A DNA stretch of 64,000 nucleotides from Actinomycetaceae bacterium (GCA_030540715.1 JAUNVQ010000014.1:3783-67782); one strand, 5' to 3'; counted from the stretch's first letter, positions 48,059-57,006 are shown. Program-made: numbers and translations. Notes: generated by a model from the letters alone, not told the origin.

Positions 48059-48465
48059 GGGCAGTTACTCCATTGGGAGGTACCATCCCCATAATATTGA
48101 TGCTTCCAGATAGGGACTTCTTGTTTAATAGTGTCAATAATCAGTGCAGCCAAGGCGAATGCTTCGCTGCGGTGAGCACTATCAACTATAACCAGCAATG
48201 CCATTTCGCCAATATACAGCCTGCCTACTTGGTGACGCACATAGATGTTGTCAACACTGAAGTTCTTTGCAGCCTTTTCCACGCTTACACGTAAAAATTT
48301 TCCTGCATCGGGATGAGCCTCGTAATCAAGATGGGTCACTTCTTGGCCGCCATCATGGTTTCTGACGCAGCCGTGAAACTTTACTCGGGCACCTGATGTT
48401 GGCGGCAGAGGAATATCGCTTGTCATACATTCAGCCGTATCAACGATTGCTGTATCAATAATCAT
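48055..48465 (-). CDS. moaE: molybdopterin synthase catalytic subunit MoaE
   Basis: This 136-residue enzyme receives sulfur from MoaD-thiocarboxylate and makes molybdopterin. Recognisable motifs are GARVKFHGCVRNHDGG, HLDYEAHPDAG, RHQVGRLYIGE and PIWKHQYYGDG. AAGGAG precedes the ATG. Its stop codon and that of the GntR gene are both read from the palindrome TTAA at 48055-48058. Confidence 0.96.
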   Translation of the reverse strand: MIIDTAIVDTAECMTSDIPLPPTSGARVKFHGCVRNHDGGQEVTHLDYEAHPDAGKFLRVSVEKAAKNFSVDNIYVRHQVGRLYIGEMALLVIVDSAHRSEAFALAALIIDTIKQEVPIWKHQYYGDGTSQWSNCP

Positions 48466-48562
48466 GGCTACTCCTTATGCTCATTGCTCCCTTACATACC
48501 TTCCCTTGATGGCCTATCTGTCCTATCTGTGTATTCTTCCCCATGATATACCCTGGCACCTT

Positions 48563-48690
48563 CACAGCGGCACAACCACCCACCCCCGTGGCGGCACAAC
48601 CACGCACAAACACACAATCAAGCACATAACCACCCAAAAACACACCCCACCAAACTTCCCCCGCCACCACAACCACCCACACACCTTCCT
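48563..48690. repeat. A/C-rich G-poor intergenic element, copy 4
   Basis: Within the moaE-moeB divergent gap the plus strand is again A/C-rich. GCGGCACAACCAC occurs twice (from 48567 and 48591), and CCGCCACCACAACCACCCAC (48660-48679) matches the 170-bp repeat at 21430 in 19 of 20 bases. Confidence 0.6.
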
Positions 48691-48789
48691 CTTTGCCCGA
48701 TAGATAAATATGCGCACGGCCTACATGCAGACTAAGCTACAATAAGACGACATCCAGAGCCTTATTCAGCCTTGACAGATAGGAACAAT

Positions 48790-49611
48790 GTGGTCAGTGA
48801 ACGCGAACGGCTTACCGCGCAGGTCAAAGGGATTGGTGAAGTGGGGATCGACAAACTGCATGCTTCATCCGTACTGGTTGTTGGTGCTGGCGGAATAGGC
48901 TCCCCCGTTCTGGCTTACCTGACAGCTGCAGGTATCGGCCATATCGGCATTGCCGATCCAGATATTGTTGAGCTGTCGAATTTGCAAAGACAGGTTATTC
49001 ATTCCCACAATTCCATCGGTATGGTGAAAGCCCAATCGGCTGCACAGACCATCCACGCATTAAATCCCACTATCACAGTAACTATTGAACCGTTGGTATC
49101 GGCCTCCAATGCCACACATTTGTGCAGCTCCTATGATGTCGTTATCGACGCAACCGACAATTTTGACACAAAGTACCTGCTCAGCGATACGTGTCAAAGA
49201 GTTGGCGGTGTTCACGTATGGGGCACGATTGTAGGTATGAGCTACCAGGTTTCTCTTTTCACTGATGACATCACGCTGCGCGATCTTTACCCCACACCAC
49301 CCCCACACGGTACTACTCCTACTTCTGCTGCTGAAGGAGTTTTAGGTGCTGTATGCGGCCAAGTGGGCTCAACAATGGCAACTGAAACAATTAAATGGAT
49401 TACAGGTATGGGAACTCCGCTTCTTGGACGTCTTTTAATTGTTGATGCCGCAGAGGGCCGCTGGAATATAGTCCCGTTCCGCCCTCATGTGGAGTCTGCT
49501 ACTAATCGCACACCCCACAATCACCACAGCATGTGTGACCAACAGTCACACCGTGACGTACATCCTGATGGTGTCAACCATTCTTTCGACGAACCAGGAG
49601 GCAACTCATGA
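48790..49611 (+). CDS. moeB: MoaD adenylyltransferase MoeB (ThiF family)
   Basis: This 273-residue E1-like enzyme activates the MoaD C-terminus. It has the ATP loop VVGAGGIGSPVLAYLTAAGIGHIG, the DIVELSNLQRQ motif, and ATDNFDTKYLLSD. No rhodanese domain follows. The CxxC zinc pairs of E. coli MoeB are absent. GTG 48790 with AGGAAC just upstream is preferred to the earlier TTG at 48772. It overlaps moeA downstream. Confidence 0.9.
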   Translation: MVSERERLTAQVKGIGEVGIDKLHASSVLVVGAGGIGSPVLAYLTAAGIGHIGIADPDIVELSNLQRQVIHSHNSIGMVKAQSAAQTIHALNPTITVTIEPLVSASNATHLCSSYDVVIDATDNFDTKYLLSDTCQRVGGVHVWGTIVGMSYQVSLFTDDITLRDLYPTPPPHGTTPTSAAEGVLGAVCGQVGSTMATETIKWITGMGTPLLGRLLIVDAAEGRWNIVPFRPHVESATNRTPHNHHSMCDQQSHRDVHPDGVNHSFDEPGGNS

Positions 49612-50849
49612 TTTCTGTTGATGACTATTTTCACCAGGTAACGTCTTTGACCCATACGCTCCCCACGCGTATCCTCCCTATTGAAAAGGCTTTGGGATGT
49701 GTTCTTGCCTGTGATATTCACGCGCGTTACGCGGTTCCACCTTTTACGAACTCGTCGATGGATGGCTTTGCTATGCGAAGTCAAGATACCCCTGAAACCC
49801 CACCTTTTTCACTTCCCGTGGCAGGCGATATTCCCGCTGGTGACAGCACCGAATATGTGTGTGAAGCCGGCCAGGCCTGGCGTATTATGACGGGTGCTCG
49901 CCTACCTGAGGGCGCGGATTGTGTGGTGAAAGTAGAAGACACCGATCAGCCTGCGGGTATTGCCCCGCTTCCTTCTGAGGTGCAGATACATCGTGTGCCT
50001 TGCGCGCAACAGTTTGTTCGCCACCAGGGTGAGGATGTTCATGTGGGTGACATGGTGATGCGGGCTGGCACCGTATTGACTCCCAGCGCTCTTTCGGCAA
50101 TTGTTTCTGTTGGTCACGCCGATGTGCAGGTGTATGCTCGACCACGTGTGACCGTCATTTCAACTGGTTCTGAGTTACGAGCTCCTGGCGAGCCTTTAGA
50201 GGGCGCTCAGATCCCTGATTCTAATGCGACGCTTCTTCAGGGTTTGCTTGCCCGCGATGATTGTGAGCTTGTGGGTATGAAGCGTTGCGCTGATACCGCT
50301 GTTTCTTTCCGTAAGGTGTTGCTTGAAGCGGCTCAGCATTCTGACATCATTATTACTTCTGGGGGCGTTAGTGCTGGTGCCTATGATTTTGTGAAGGCTG
50401 TGGGCAAGCAGGTTGATGTGGCTTTTCATCGTGTTGCTATGCAGCCAGGTAAACCGCAGGGATGCGGTGTATTGCAGGCACGTGATGGTCACCGAGTTAT
50501 TGTTACAACTTTGCCTGGTAATCCGGTAAGTGTTTTTGTGTCATATCACATGTTTGTGCGCCCTGTAATTGCAGCTTTAACTGGACGCGACGCAAATAAT
50601 GTTCACCATCGTCTTGCTGCAACTGCTGCTCAGGGGTGGCGTTCTGTAAGTGGGAAACGCCAGTTTGTACCTGTTCAGCTTAACGATCCTCAACATGCTG
50701 GCGAAACGCCACTTGCTACACCAACGCATGTTCTTGGCTCGAAGTCGCATCTTGTCGTGTCTTTGACTTTTGCGAACGCTTTGGCTGTCATCCCTGAGGA
50801 TGTTGATCTGGTTGAGCAGTGGTCGATTATTGACGTAATCCGTGTGTAG
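49608..50849 (+). CDS. moeA: molybdopterin molybdenumtransferase MoeA, copy 2
   Basis: This 413-residue paralogue of the MoeA at 34287 has all family motifs (VPPFTNSSMDGFAM, TSGGVSAGAYDFVK, MQPGKPQGCG, LPGNPVSVFVSY). The first codon overlaps the moeB stop (ATGA), with GGAGG just before it. Two full-length MoeA proteins suggest division of labour, for instance different enzymes or metals, but nothing in the sequence shows which. Confidence 0.94.
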   Translation: MISVDDYFHQVTSLTHTLPTRILPIEKALGCVLACDIHARYAVPPFTNSSMDGFAMRSQDTPETPPFSLPVAGDIPAGDSTEYVCEAGQAWRIMTGARLPEGADCVVKVEDTDQPAGIAPLPSEVQIHRVPCAQQFVRHQGEDVHVGDMVMRAGTVLTPSALSAIVSVGHADVQVYARPRVTVISTGSELRAPGEPLEGAQIPDSNATLLQGLLARDDCELVGMKRCADTAVSFRKVLLEAAQHSDIIITSGGVSAGAYDFVKAVGKQVDVAFHRVAMQPGKPQGCGVLQARDGHRVIVTTLPGNPVSVFVSYHMFVRPVIAALTGRDANNVHHRLAATAAQGWRSVSGKRQFVPVQLNDPQHAGETPLATPTHVLGSKSHLVVSLTFANALAVIPEDVDLVEQWSIIDVIRV

Positions 50850-50981
50850 CGCCCACGGTTCACACGCCTTTCACACCTTGCGTTGACGTTCTTCACCTGC
50901 GCGCACAGTTTACAATCATCGTGGAGGGCGTTGCTGGCACTACATCTGATAAGCTGTGACTACTAAAGAAAGAGCATTGCT

Positions 50982-51488
50982 ATGACAAAAGAATCTAGGC
51001 TTACTCACCTTGACGCGCACGGTCAGGCGCATATGGTTGATATTACTCAGAAACTTCCTAGTGTTCGCCAGGCAAAGGCTTGTGGTTTTGTTCGATGTTC
51101 ATCCGCTATTATGGAAGCTCTTACCAGTAATAATGTTCCTAAGGGTGATGCTTTGGCGGTGGCACGCGTTGCCGGTATTGCCGCTGTGAAGAAAACGCCT
51201 TCACTTCTTCCGTTGGCGCATCCGATTGCGGTGCATTATTGCAGTATCGATCTGGATGTCGCTGATGGTGGTGTTTTGATTGAGTGCGTGGTAAGAACTG
51301 CCGATCGTACAGGTATCGAGATGGAGGCTCTTACGGGTGTCACTGTTGCTGGTCTTGCCCTCATTGACATGGTGAAGGGTGTAGATAAGCGGGTGAGCCT
51401 GGAAAACTGTTATGTGGTTGAAAAGTCGGGTGGCCGCTCGGGTACATGGAAACGTGAAACAACCCACGGTCACACAATACCCACATAA
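50982..51488 (+). CDS. moaC: cyclic pyranopterin monophosphate synthase MoaC
   Basis: This 168-residue enzyme completes formation of cyclic pyranopterin monophosphate after MoaA. It has MVDITQKLPSVRQAKACG, KKTPSLLPLAHPIAVHYCSI, RTGIEMEALTGVTVAGLALIDMVKGVDK and EKSGGRSGTWKRE, the full family pattern including the catalytic Lys and Asp/Glu residues. An AAAGAAAGAG site precedes the ATG. Confidence 0.97.
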   Translation: MTKESRLTHLDAHGQAHMVDITQKLPSVRQAKACGFVRCSSAIMEALTSNNVPKGDALAVARVAGIAAVKKTPSLLPLAHPIAVHYCSIDLDVADGGVLIECVVRTADRTGIEMEALTGVTVAGLALIDMVKGVDKRVSLENCYVVEKSGGRSGTWKRETTHGHTIPT

Positions 51489-51512
51489 AAAAGTGATAAA
51501 TATTGACGCATT

Positions 51513-51541
51513 TGCGATATTTCTTTTTGTTTTATATCGCA
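51513..51541 (+). promoter_or_regulatory. candidate ModE/Mop-type operator
   Basis: TGCGATAT (51513-51520) and ATATCGCA (51534-51541) form a perfect inverted repeat with a 13-base T-rich spacer, 20 bases before the start of the Mop-domain regulator gene. It resembles the ATAT-containing arms of ModE boxes and may mediate molybdate-dependent autoregulation of the mod operon. Confidence 0.55.
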
Positions 51542-51560
51542 TATGCGTTATTGTGTGACT

Positions 51561-51971
51561 ATGCCACTATATAGGATTAGCACAATTGCCCATCTTCTTG
51601 GGGTAAGCAACGACACCGTTCGCCGCTGGATCGATGACGGCTATGTCACAGCACATAAACAGCCCCAGGAACCAACAAAAATTGATGGCAATTCCGTGGT
51701 TGATTTTATTAACAAAGGTACCGAATTGGTTCATCATGATGACCATTTGAGTGCACAATCCATTCGTAACCACATGCACGGCTTGGTAACTAATATTATC
51801 TCGGATCGGGTGATGAGTCAGGTAGAGATGCAGTGTGGCCGTTACCGTATTGTCTCACTTATTTCTACCGAAGCAGTCAATGAGCTTGGCTTAGAGGTTG
51901 GTTCCATTGCCATCGCTCAAATCAAAGCAACCAACGTATCACTTCATGTTTTTGAGGGAGACAAACTATGA
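51561..51971 (+). CDS. HTH-Mop molybdate-responsive regulator
   Basis: This 136-residue protein joins a MerR/excisionase-like helix-turn-helix (YRISTIAHLLGVSNDTVRRWIDDGYV) to a single Mop/TOBE domain (SAQSIRNHMHGLVTNIISDRVMSQVEMQCGRYRIVSLISTEAVNELGLEVGSIAIAQIKATNVSL) that binds molybdate. It probably represses the mod operon when molybdate is plentiful. ATG 51561 begins the usual MPLYRIS start; an in-frame ATG at 51543 is possible but would lie partly in the operator. Its stop overlaps the modA start (ATGA). Confidence 0.85.
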   Translation: MPLYRISTIAHLLGVSNDTVRRWIDDGYVTAHKQPQEPTKIDGNSVVDFINKGTELVHHDDHLSAQSIRNHMHGLVTNIISDRVMSQVEMQCGRYRIVSLISTEAVNELGLEVGSIAIAQIKATNVSLHVFEGDKL

Positions 51972-52774
51972 AAAAATCATTACGCCTACTTTTTGCCACA
52001 TTAGCAGCAGGAGCATTAGCTCTTTGCGGTTGTTCATCGTCGCAGGAGCACACAACGTCCTCCGATAATAAAAAAGATGACGCGAAGGCCCCGGTGACTC
52101 TGACAGTGTTTGCCGCGGCATCACTCAATAAAGCTTTTCCTGATATTGTGGACAAAGTCCTGAAAAAGGATCATCCCCATATTGATGTCAACTTTAGTTT
52201 TGAAGGATCATCAACACTGGTTGACCAGCTAAACTCGGGCGCTCCAGCCGACGTGTTCGCCTCGGCAGATGAAAAAAATATGACGAAGGCAACCGATGCT
52301 CACTTAGTTTCCGATGTGACACTTTTTGCCGCTAATGTACTCACACTTATTGTCCCAGCAGGCAATCGCGCGAATATAACTGGTCTTAATGACTCACTAG
52401 ACGGGAAGAAACTGGTTGTATGCGCCCCTCAGGTACCCTGCGGCAATGCCACAAAACAACTCTCTGAACAACTGAATGTGCAGCTCAGCCCCGTATCAGA
52501 GGAACAAAAGGTAACTGATGTGCGCGCTAAGGTTGAAAACGGACAAGCCGATGCGGGCCTTGTCTATGTCACCGATGCAAAGGCCGCTGGCAACAAGGTG
52601 CAGATTATTGATGTTGATGGTAGTGACAAAGTAGTGAACATGTATCCCATCTCGATGGTTAACACCAGCAAGCATACCAAGGAAGCCAAAGCATTTATCG
52701 CAGCAGTGAAATCTCCGGAAGGGCAGAAAATCCTGGAGAAATACGGATTTCGCTCACCCACCGCAGGCAGTTAG
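51968..52774 (+). CDS. modA: molybdate-binding lipoprotein ModA
   Basis: This 268-residue protein has a lipoprotein signal ending LALCGC, and a mature domain of the ModA fold: LTVFAAASLNKAFPDIV, FSFEGSSTLVDQLNSGAPADVFASADEKNM and MYPISMVNTSK. It captures molybdate outside the membrane for the ModBC fusion. GAGGGAG lies before the ATG. Confidence 0.95.
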   Translation: MKKSLRLLFATLAAGALALCGCSSSQEHTTSSDNKKDDAKAPVTLTVFAAASLNKAFPDIVDKVLKKDHPHIDVNFSFEGSSTLVDQLNSGAPADVFASADEKNMTKATDAHLVSDVTLFAANVLTLIVPAGNRANITGLNDSLDGKKLVVCAPQVPCGNATKQLSEQLNVQLSPVSEEQKVTDVRAKVENGQADAGLVYVTDAKAAGNKVQIIDVDGSDKVVNMYPISMVNTSKHTKEAKAFIAAVKSPEGQKILEKYGFRSPTAGS

Positions 52775-52801
52775 CCCGCAGGTAAGGTCAACGATTTAGC
52801 T

Positions 52802-54670
52802 GTGATAAAACAGAAAAAGCAGATGTCGCAAAGCCATCTTGCTCCGCGCTCTGCACACAACCATGCGCCTGTGTGGTTAGGGGTGCCCATTGTTATCGCT
52901 ATCGCATTTTTGTTGCTTCCATTTGGGGCTATGGCGCTACGCGTACAATGGCATCGCTTACCAAGCCTTCTTGCGCAACCTGCCAGTCAAGATGCCCTTT
53001 GGCTGTCACTTCGCACCTGTCTGGCATCCACTGCGCTTTGCATGGTGTGCGGTATTCCTTTGGCGTTGTGGCTGGCACGGCGCAGCGACACATGGCTAAC
53101 CCGCACCGTAAGAACACTTGCCACGCTTCCCATGGTATTGCCGCCAGTGGTGGCGGGACTTGCACTGCTTATCACATGGGGACGTATGGGGGTGGTTGGT
53201 TCACACCTGAGCCTGATGGGTATTGACATTGGGTTTAGTACGCTTGCGGTAATTTTTGCACAGACCTTCGTGGCAATGCCGTTCCTTGTCACCTCCCTGG
53301 AAGGAGCCTTACGCACCAGGGGTTTTATTTACGAGGACGCCGCACATACCCTGGGGGCAGGAAGAACTCGGATTCTATTTCATGTCACGCTACCATTATC
53401 GGCACCAGCAATTGCATCATCTACCGCGTTGGCTTTTTCGCGCTGCTTGGGAGAATTCGGGGCGACGTTAACTTTTGCAGGTTCCTTGCAAGGTGTCACT
53501 CGAACACTCCCGCTGGAAATATATTTACAGCGCGAAAATGATTCTGATTTGGCACTTGCCCTGTCGGTAACTCTGATTGCGATTGCTTTATTAGCCGTAG
53601 GTGGCACAGCGTTGTTATCAAAGGCTTTAAGTCATCGTTTTGTTTATTCGACACCAGCCGAGGACGGCGCTGAGGATGCCACCCAAAAAAGCACCGCAAT
53701 GGGGGGCATAGTTGAGGGCGAACGAGCCGGGGATAGCCTAGCAAGTCAGGGGCAGTCCGAGGGCGATACGGCAGAAGGTAGCGCCACAGGGACTATTGTG
53801 AAAAGTTCCGCCGATAAAGCCACCACCGTGGCTACTACTCACCGCGCTACGGCAAGTACTACTGGTATTGATGCCAAAGACACTTCTGACATGATTGCAA
53901 CAATAGGCGAATCCTCAAAGGATGGTACGGCTGGTGAAAAGCACTTGTTGATGTCTAAGCATTCTTCCCCCAGCATTCATGTGAATGCGCGTGTTGACGA
54001 GCGCCACCTGGATATGGACTTTCTACTTTGTGCGGGTTCAACTACAGCTCTCCTTGGCCCCAATGGTTCAGGAAAGTCCTCTTTGATTTCGCTGATTGCA
54101 GGTTCGCTGCTGCCTGATAGCGGCAGTATTACTTTTTCTACACAATCGCCGCGTATCGTTATTCTTGAACAGAATCCAGCGCTTTTTCCTCATATGAATG
54201 TCCTGGATAATGTTGTGTTTGGTCTAACAAGCCACGGTTTTGCGAAAAATGAAGCCCGTGAACTTGCCTATAGGCAGCTGACAGCACTTTCTGTTGACCA
54301 TTTGCACCACCGTATGCCTCACACTTTGTCAGGTGGTCAGGCACGTAGGGTTGCTTTAGCCCGAGCATTAGCGATTACACCAGATATTGTTCTTCTTGAT
54401 GAACCGTTTGCGGCTTTAGATGTTGAGGTAGCAGAACAAATGCGCTCATTGCTGCGCACTCACCTGCACGGCATTACCGCAGTGATTGCTACCCATGATA
54501 TTGCCGACGTTACCGCTTTAGATGCCGACGTCGTATTTATTCGGCGTGGACACATTGCCAATCAGGGACACTGGAAAAACATTATCCCTTCAAGTGACGA
54601 CGAATTTATTGACAAACTTGCACGGACATATCTTCTTGATAACCTGTTACACACAAAGCCTTCGTTGTGA
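52802..54670 (+). CDS. modB: ModB-ModC fusion, molybdate transporter
   Basis: This 622-residue protein joins a ModB permease (about residues 25-280, with EDAAHTLGAGRTRILFHVTLPL) to a ModC-like ATPase (about residues 390-622; Walker A GPNGSGKSS, signature LSGGQARRVALARA, Walker B IVLLDEPFAALD, THD). A Ser/Thr/Ala/Asp-rich linker of about 100 residues separates them. The Mop/TOBE tail of ordinary ModC is absent, leaving molybdate sensing to the separate HTH-Mop protein. GTG 52802 has a weak site; ATG 52823 is the alternative. A strong terminator follows. Confidence 0.88.
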   Translation: MIKQKKQMSQSHLAPRSAHNHAPVWLGVPIVIAIAFLLLPFGAMALRVQWHRLPSLLAQPASQDALWLSLRTCLASTALCMVCGIPLALWLARRSDTWLTRTVRTLATLPMVLPPVVAGLALLITWGRMGVVGSHLSLMGIDIGFSTLAVIFAQTFVAMPFLVTSLEGALRTRGFIYEDAAHTLGAGRTRILFHVTLPLSAPAIASSTALAFSRCLGEFGATLTFAGSLQGVTRTLPLEIYLQRENDSDLALALSVTLIAIALLAVGGTALLSKALSHRFVYSTPAEDGAEDATQKSTAMGGIVEGERAGDSLASQGQSEGDTAEGSATGTIVKSSADKATTVATTHRATASTTGIDAKDTSDMIATIGESSKDGTAGEKHLLMSKHSSPSIHVNARVDERHLDMDFLLCAGSTTALLGPNGSGKSSLISLIAGSLLPDSGSITFSTQSPRIVILEQNPALFPHMNVLDNVVFGLTSHGFAKNEARELAYRQLTALSVDHLHHRMPHTLSGGQARRVALARALAITPDIVLLDEPFAALDVEVAEQMRSLLRTHLHGITAVIATHDIADVTALDADVVFIRRGHIANQGHWKNIIPSSDDEFIDKLARTYLLDNLLHTKPSL

Positions 54671-54707
54671 AAGCTGGTTTTCCATGCTTAGCTACGGAAG
54701 CAATCAT

Positions 54708-54742
54708 AAAGGTGGGGTTGTCGCTTTGATCACCCCACCTTT
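54708..54742 (+). terminator. mod operon terminator
   Basis: AAAGGTGGGGT (54708-54718) pairs with ACCCCACCTTT (54732-54742); the stem is perfect and lies 38 bases past the modBC stop. The following T-run is weak. Confidence 0.75.
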
Positions 54743-55293
54743 AGATATTTGCAGACTATGATTGGCTTTACCTTTAACGAATCTGCATCAATACAGACAT
54801 CCATGCGCCAAGTTCCAAAGTATCGACGAAAGTACACAAGGCTGTTAGCCTGTGTAGCTCAAGCAGTGACAGCATCGGCAAGACGGGTGTGTTGTGCCGC
54901 GGATTCAACAGTGTATCGTGGCAAAACGTTATTCTTTACCAGGCATTGTCGTATCTTCACCGGCACGAATCGGATAGGTTGGTTTATCACAGTAAGTACG
55001 TGTTCCATGAAGATTATTCATTCATTATCATCGAGTGAATTGTTTTCGTCGCCCTGTCCCCATCTTCAAAAGATTGACACGAGTTTGACCAAAAGAATCG
55101 TCAGGCTCAATACGAATTGTTGCTACCTTCAACAATATTTATCTTATTACCGCACTCAGAATCACGTATGTGTTGATGTAAATATCGTCAATGGTCTTTC
55201 TTACGTCCTTATACAAAAATGTGTGCGTCAACGCGCACTTCGCGTCAACGCGTACATAAAAACAGGTTGCTAAAGCATGCAGTTGTTGTGACA
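54743..55293. other. convergent gap after the mod operon
   Basis: About 550 bases separate the mod terminator from nagB. A 174-residue open frame crosses it on the plus strand but is Cys/Arg/Ser-rich without domain character, and I reject it. The 11-base word GCGTCAACGCG occurs at 55225-55235 and 55242-55252. Confidence 0.5.
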
Positions 55294-56073
55294 TCAAATA
55301 TGGCGATGGTAAGAATCCCAGTTCTGCCGATAGTAGTCGGTAAGCTCTAGTTCACTGGCTGCATCCTTGTCAACCAGCACAAATACTTGCGGGTGATGCT
55401 GCAAAATTGTGGCTGGCCAGCGTGCAGATACAGGCCCCTCCACCATCTGTTTTACCGCCTTGGCTTTATTTTTGCCTGTAGCCAATAACAGAATTGCACC
55501 AGCCTCCATAATGGTGCCAAGACCCTGAGTAATACTTTGCGTGGGAACCTCATCAATAGAAGCAAAGAAACGTGCATTATCTTGACGTGTCTGAGCAGTC
55601 AAAGCCCCCACGTGGGTGCGTGAAGCAAAGGAACACGACGGCTCGTTAAAACCAATGTGCCCATCGGAGCCTATCCCCAAAATCTGAATGTCCACACCGG
55701 CAGCTGCAACGGCATCATCATAGTATATTGCTGCGTCAGCTAAATCTGGAGCATTGCCATCTGGGGTACGCAAATTTTCGTCAAGAAGCCCCGTTTTATC
55801 GTCGCCGACAAGTTCATTCACCAAAAAATAACGATATGATTGCTTGTGGTCAACAGGCAGTCCCACGTATTCATCCAGCGCAAATGCTTGACCTTCCTTC
55901 AGTGAAAACGTCCCCTTCTGGTAGGCTTCGCGCAGTAGCCGATACAGTGGCAGCGGGGTTGACCCTGTAGCTACCCCCAAAACTGATTCGGGCTGAAAAT
56001 CAAAAACATCGATAATTTTCTTTGCTGCAGCTTGCGCTACTTCGTCCTCTGAGTTAAAAATTCCAACTAGCAT
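55294..56073 (-). CDS. nagB: glucosamine-6-phosphate deaminase NagB
   Basis: This 259-residue enzyme converts glucosamine-6-phosphate to fructose-6-phosphate and ammonia, the last step of sialic-acid breakdown. It has GVATGSTPLPLYRLL, FALDEYVGL, ILGIGSDGHIGFNEP (catalytic Asp and His) and LLATGKNKAKAV. AAGGAACAGG precedes the ATG. NagA, needed between NanE and NagB, is not in this window. Confidence 0.96.
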   Translation of the reverse strand: MLVGIFNSEDEVAQAAAKKIIDVFDFQPESVLGVATGSTPLPLYRLLREAYQKGTFSLKEGQAFALDEYVGLPVDHKQSYRYFLVNELVGDDKTGLLDENLRTPDGNAPDLADAAIYYDDAVAAAGVDIQILGIGSDGHIGFNEPSCSFASRTHVGALTAQTRQDNARFFASIDEVPTQSITQGLGTIMEAGAILLLATGKNKAKAVKQMVEGPVSARWPATILQHHPQVFVLVDKDAASELELTDYYRQNWDSYHRHI

Positions 56074-56169
56074 TTACCTGTTCCTTCTTCGGGTACTCAC
56101 ACTTGTCATCATATGTGACTTCTTATATTTATCCTATTGTTTTCATGCAGGTTCACCCTAGGCGAGATC

Positions 56170-56850
56170 CTATTTTGCGTCATCCTGTAAGGCGTCAACA
56201 AACCAGCTGGTTATCGATGTGGGATGCGTAATAGCTGTTCCCACCACAGCCGCCCATGCCCCAGCCGCCATTACCTGTGCCAACTGGTCAGGCGTATGAA
56301 TTCGCCCCTCGCATATCACGGGTACACCATTGAACTCTGCCAGCACTTCCCGTAAAAGCTCCATATCTGGGCCCTTTGTTTTGGGACGGTCAGGAGTGTA
56401 ACCAGCCAAAGTTGTTGAGATAATGTCGGTGCCCGCGTCAACAGCTTGCGCGGCATCCTCATATGATCCGCAGTCAGCCATAACTACTGCACCCATATCG
56501 TGAAGGGCTTTCACGGTATCATGGTAGGTTCTTCCATCGGGACGAGGACGGCGCGTCGCATCAATAGCAACAATATCGGCACCTGCACTGATACAGGCTT
56601 GGGCGTGACGAAGCGTTGGTGTAATATAAACACCTTCATCACCTTCTTTCCATAAACCGATAACAGGAATGGAAACTCTGGTTTTCATCGCCATAATATC
56701 GGCAAGGCCCTGACAGCGAATAGCGCGGGCTCCCCCGTATTGAGCTGCAAGGCCAATCTGTGCCATCGTTTCTGGATTACGCATAGGTTCACCTGGGTAT
56801 GCTTGGCAGCTAACAATAAGGCCACCACGCAAGGAATCAATGAGTTCCAT
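56170..56850 (-). CDS. nanE: N-acetylmannosamine-6-phosphate 2-epimerase NanE
   Basis: This 226-residue TIM-barrel enzyme converts ManNAc-6-phosphate to GlcNAc-6-phosphate. Typical features are SLRGGLIVSCQAYPGEPM, GARAIRCQG, the catalytic Lys in IGLWKEG, IVAIDATRRPRP and the phosphate-binding ICEGRIHTPDQL with VVGTAITHP. Of two adjacent ATG codons the second (56850) is better spaced from AAAGG. Confidence 0.95.
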   Translation of the reverse strand: MELIDSLRGGLIVSCQAYPGEPMRNPETMAQIGLAAQYGGARAIRCQGLADIMAMKTRVSIPVIGLWKEGDEGVYITPTLRHAQACISAGADIVAIDATRRPRPDGRTYHDTVKALHDMGAVVMADCGSYEDAAQAVDAGTDIISTTLAGYTPDRPKTKGPDMELLREVLAEFNGVPVICEGRIHTPDQLAQVMAAGAWAAVVGTAITHPTSITSWFVDALQDDAK

Positions 56851-56881
56851 CATGTACCTTTCTTTATGATGAATAGAGTGG

Positions 56882-56898
56882 GTAAGAAGATTTCTTAC
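56882..56898 (-). promoter_or_regulatory. palindromic operator candidate before nanE
   Basis: GTAAGAA-GAT-TTCTTAC is a perfect inverted repeat about 30 bases upstream of nanE. Its size suits a GntR- or LacI-type dimer and suggests separate control of nanE-nagB. Confidence 0.45.
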
Positions 56899-56942
56899 AT
56901 AGCGCCTCTCGCATATGCGTACAGCTGCTGAACCTGGTATGC

Positions 56943-56963
56943 ACTACACAAGAAATGTGTAGT
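56943..56963 (-). other. hairpin between nanK and nanE
   Basis: ACTACACA-AGAAA-TGTGTAGT forms a perfect eight-pair stem without a T-run, 44 bases past the nanK stop. It may be a processing or stability element. Confidence 0.4.
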
Positions 56964-57006
56964 CACCTGCACTCATCAGTAAGTACACCTGCAACGCCCT
57001 CTGCGA

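Noticed and set aside
54749..55273. 174-residue open frame after the mod terminator
   Set aside because: Cys/Arg/Ser-rich without domain character, no ribosome-binding site, and it lies directly after a terminator.
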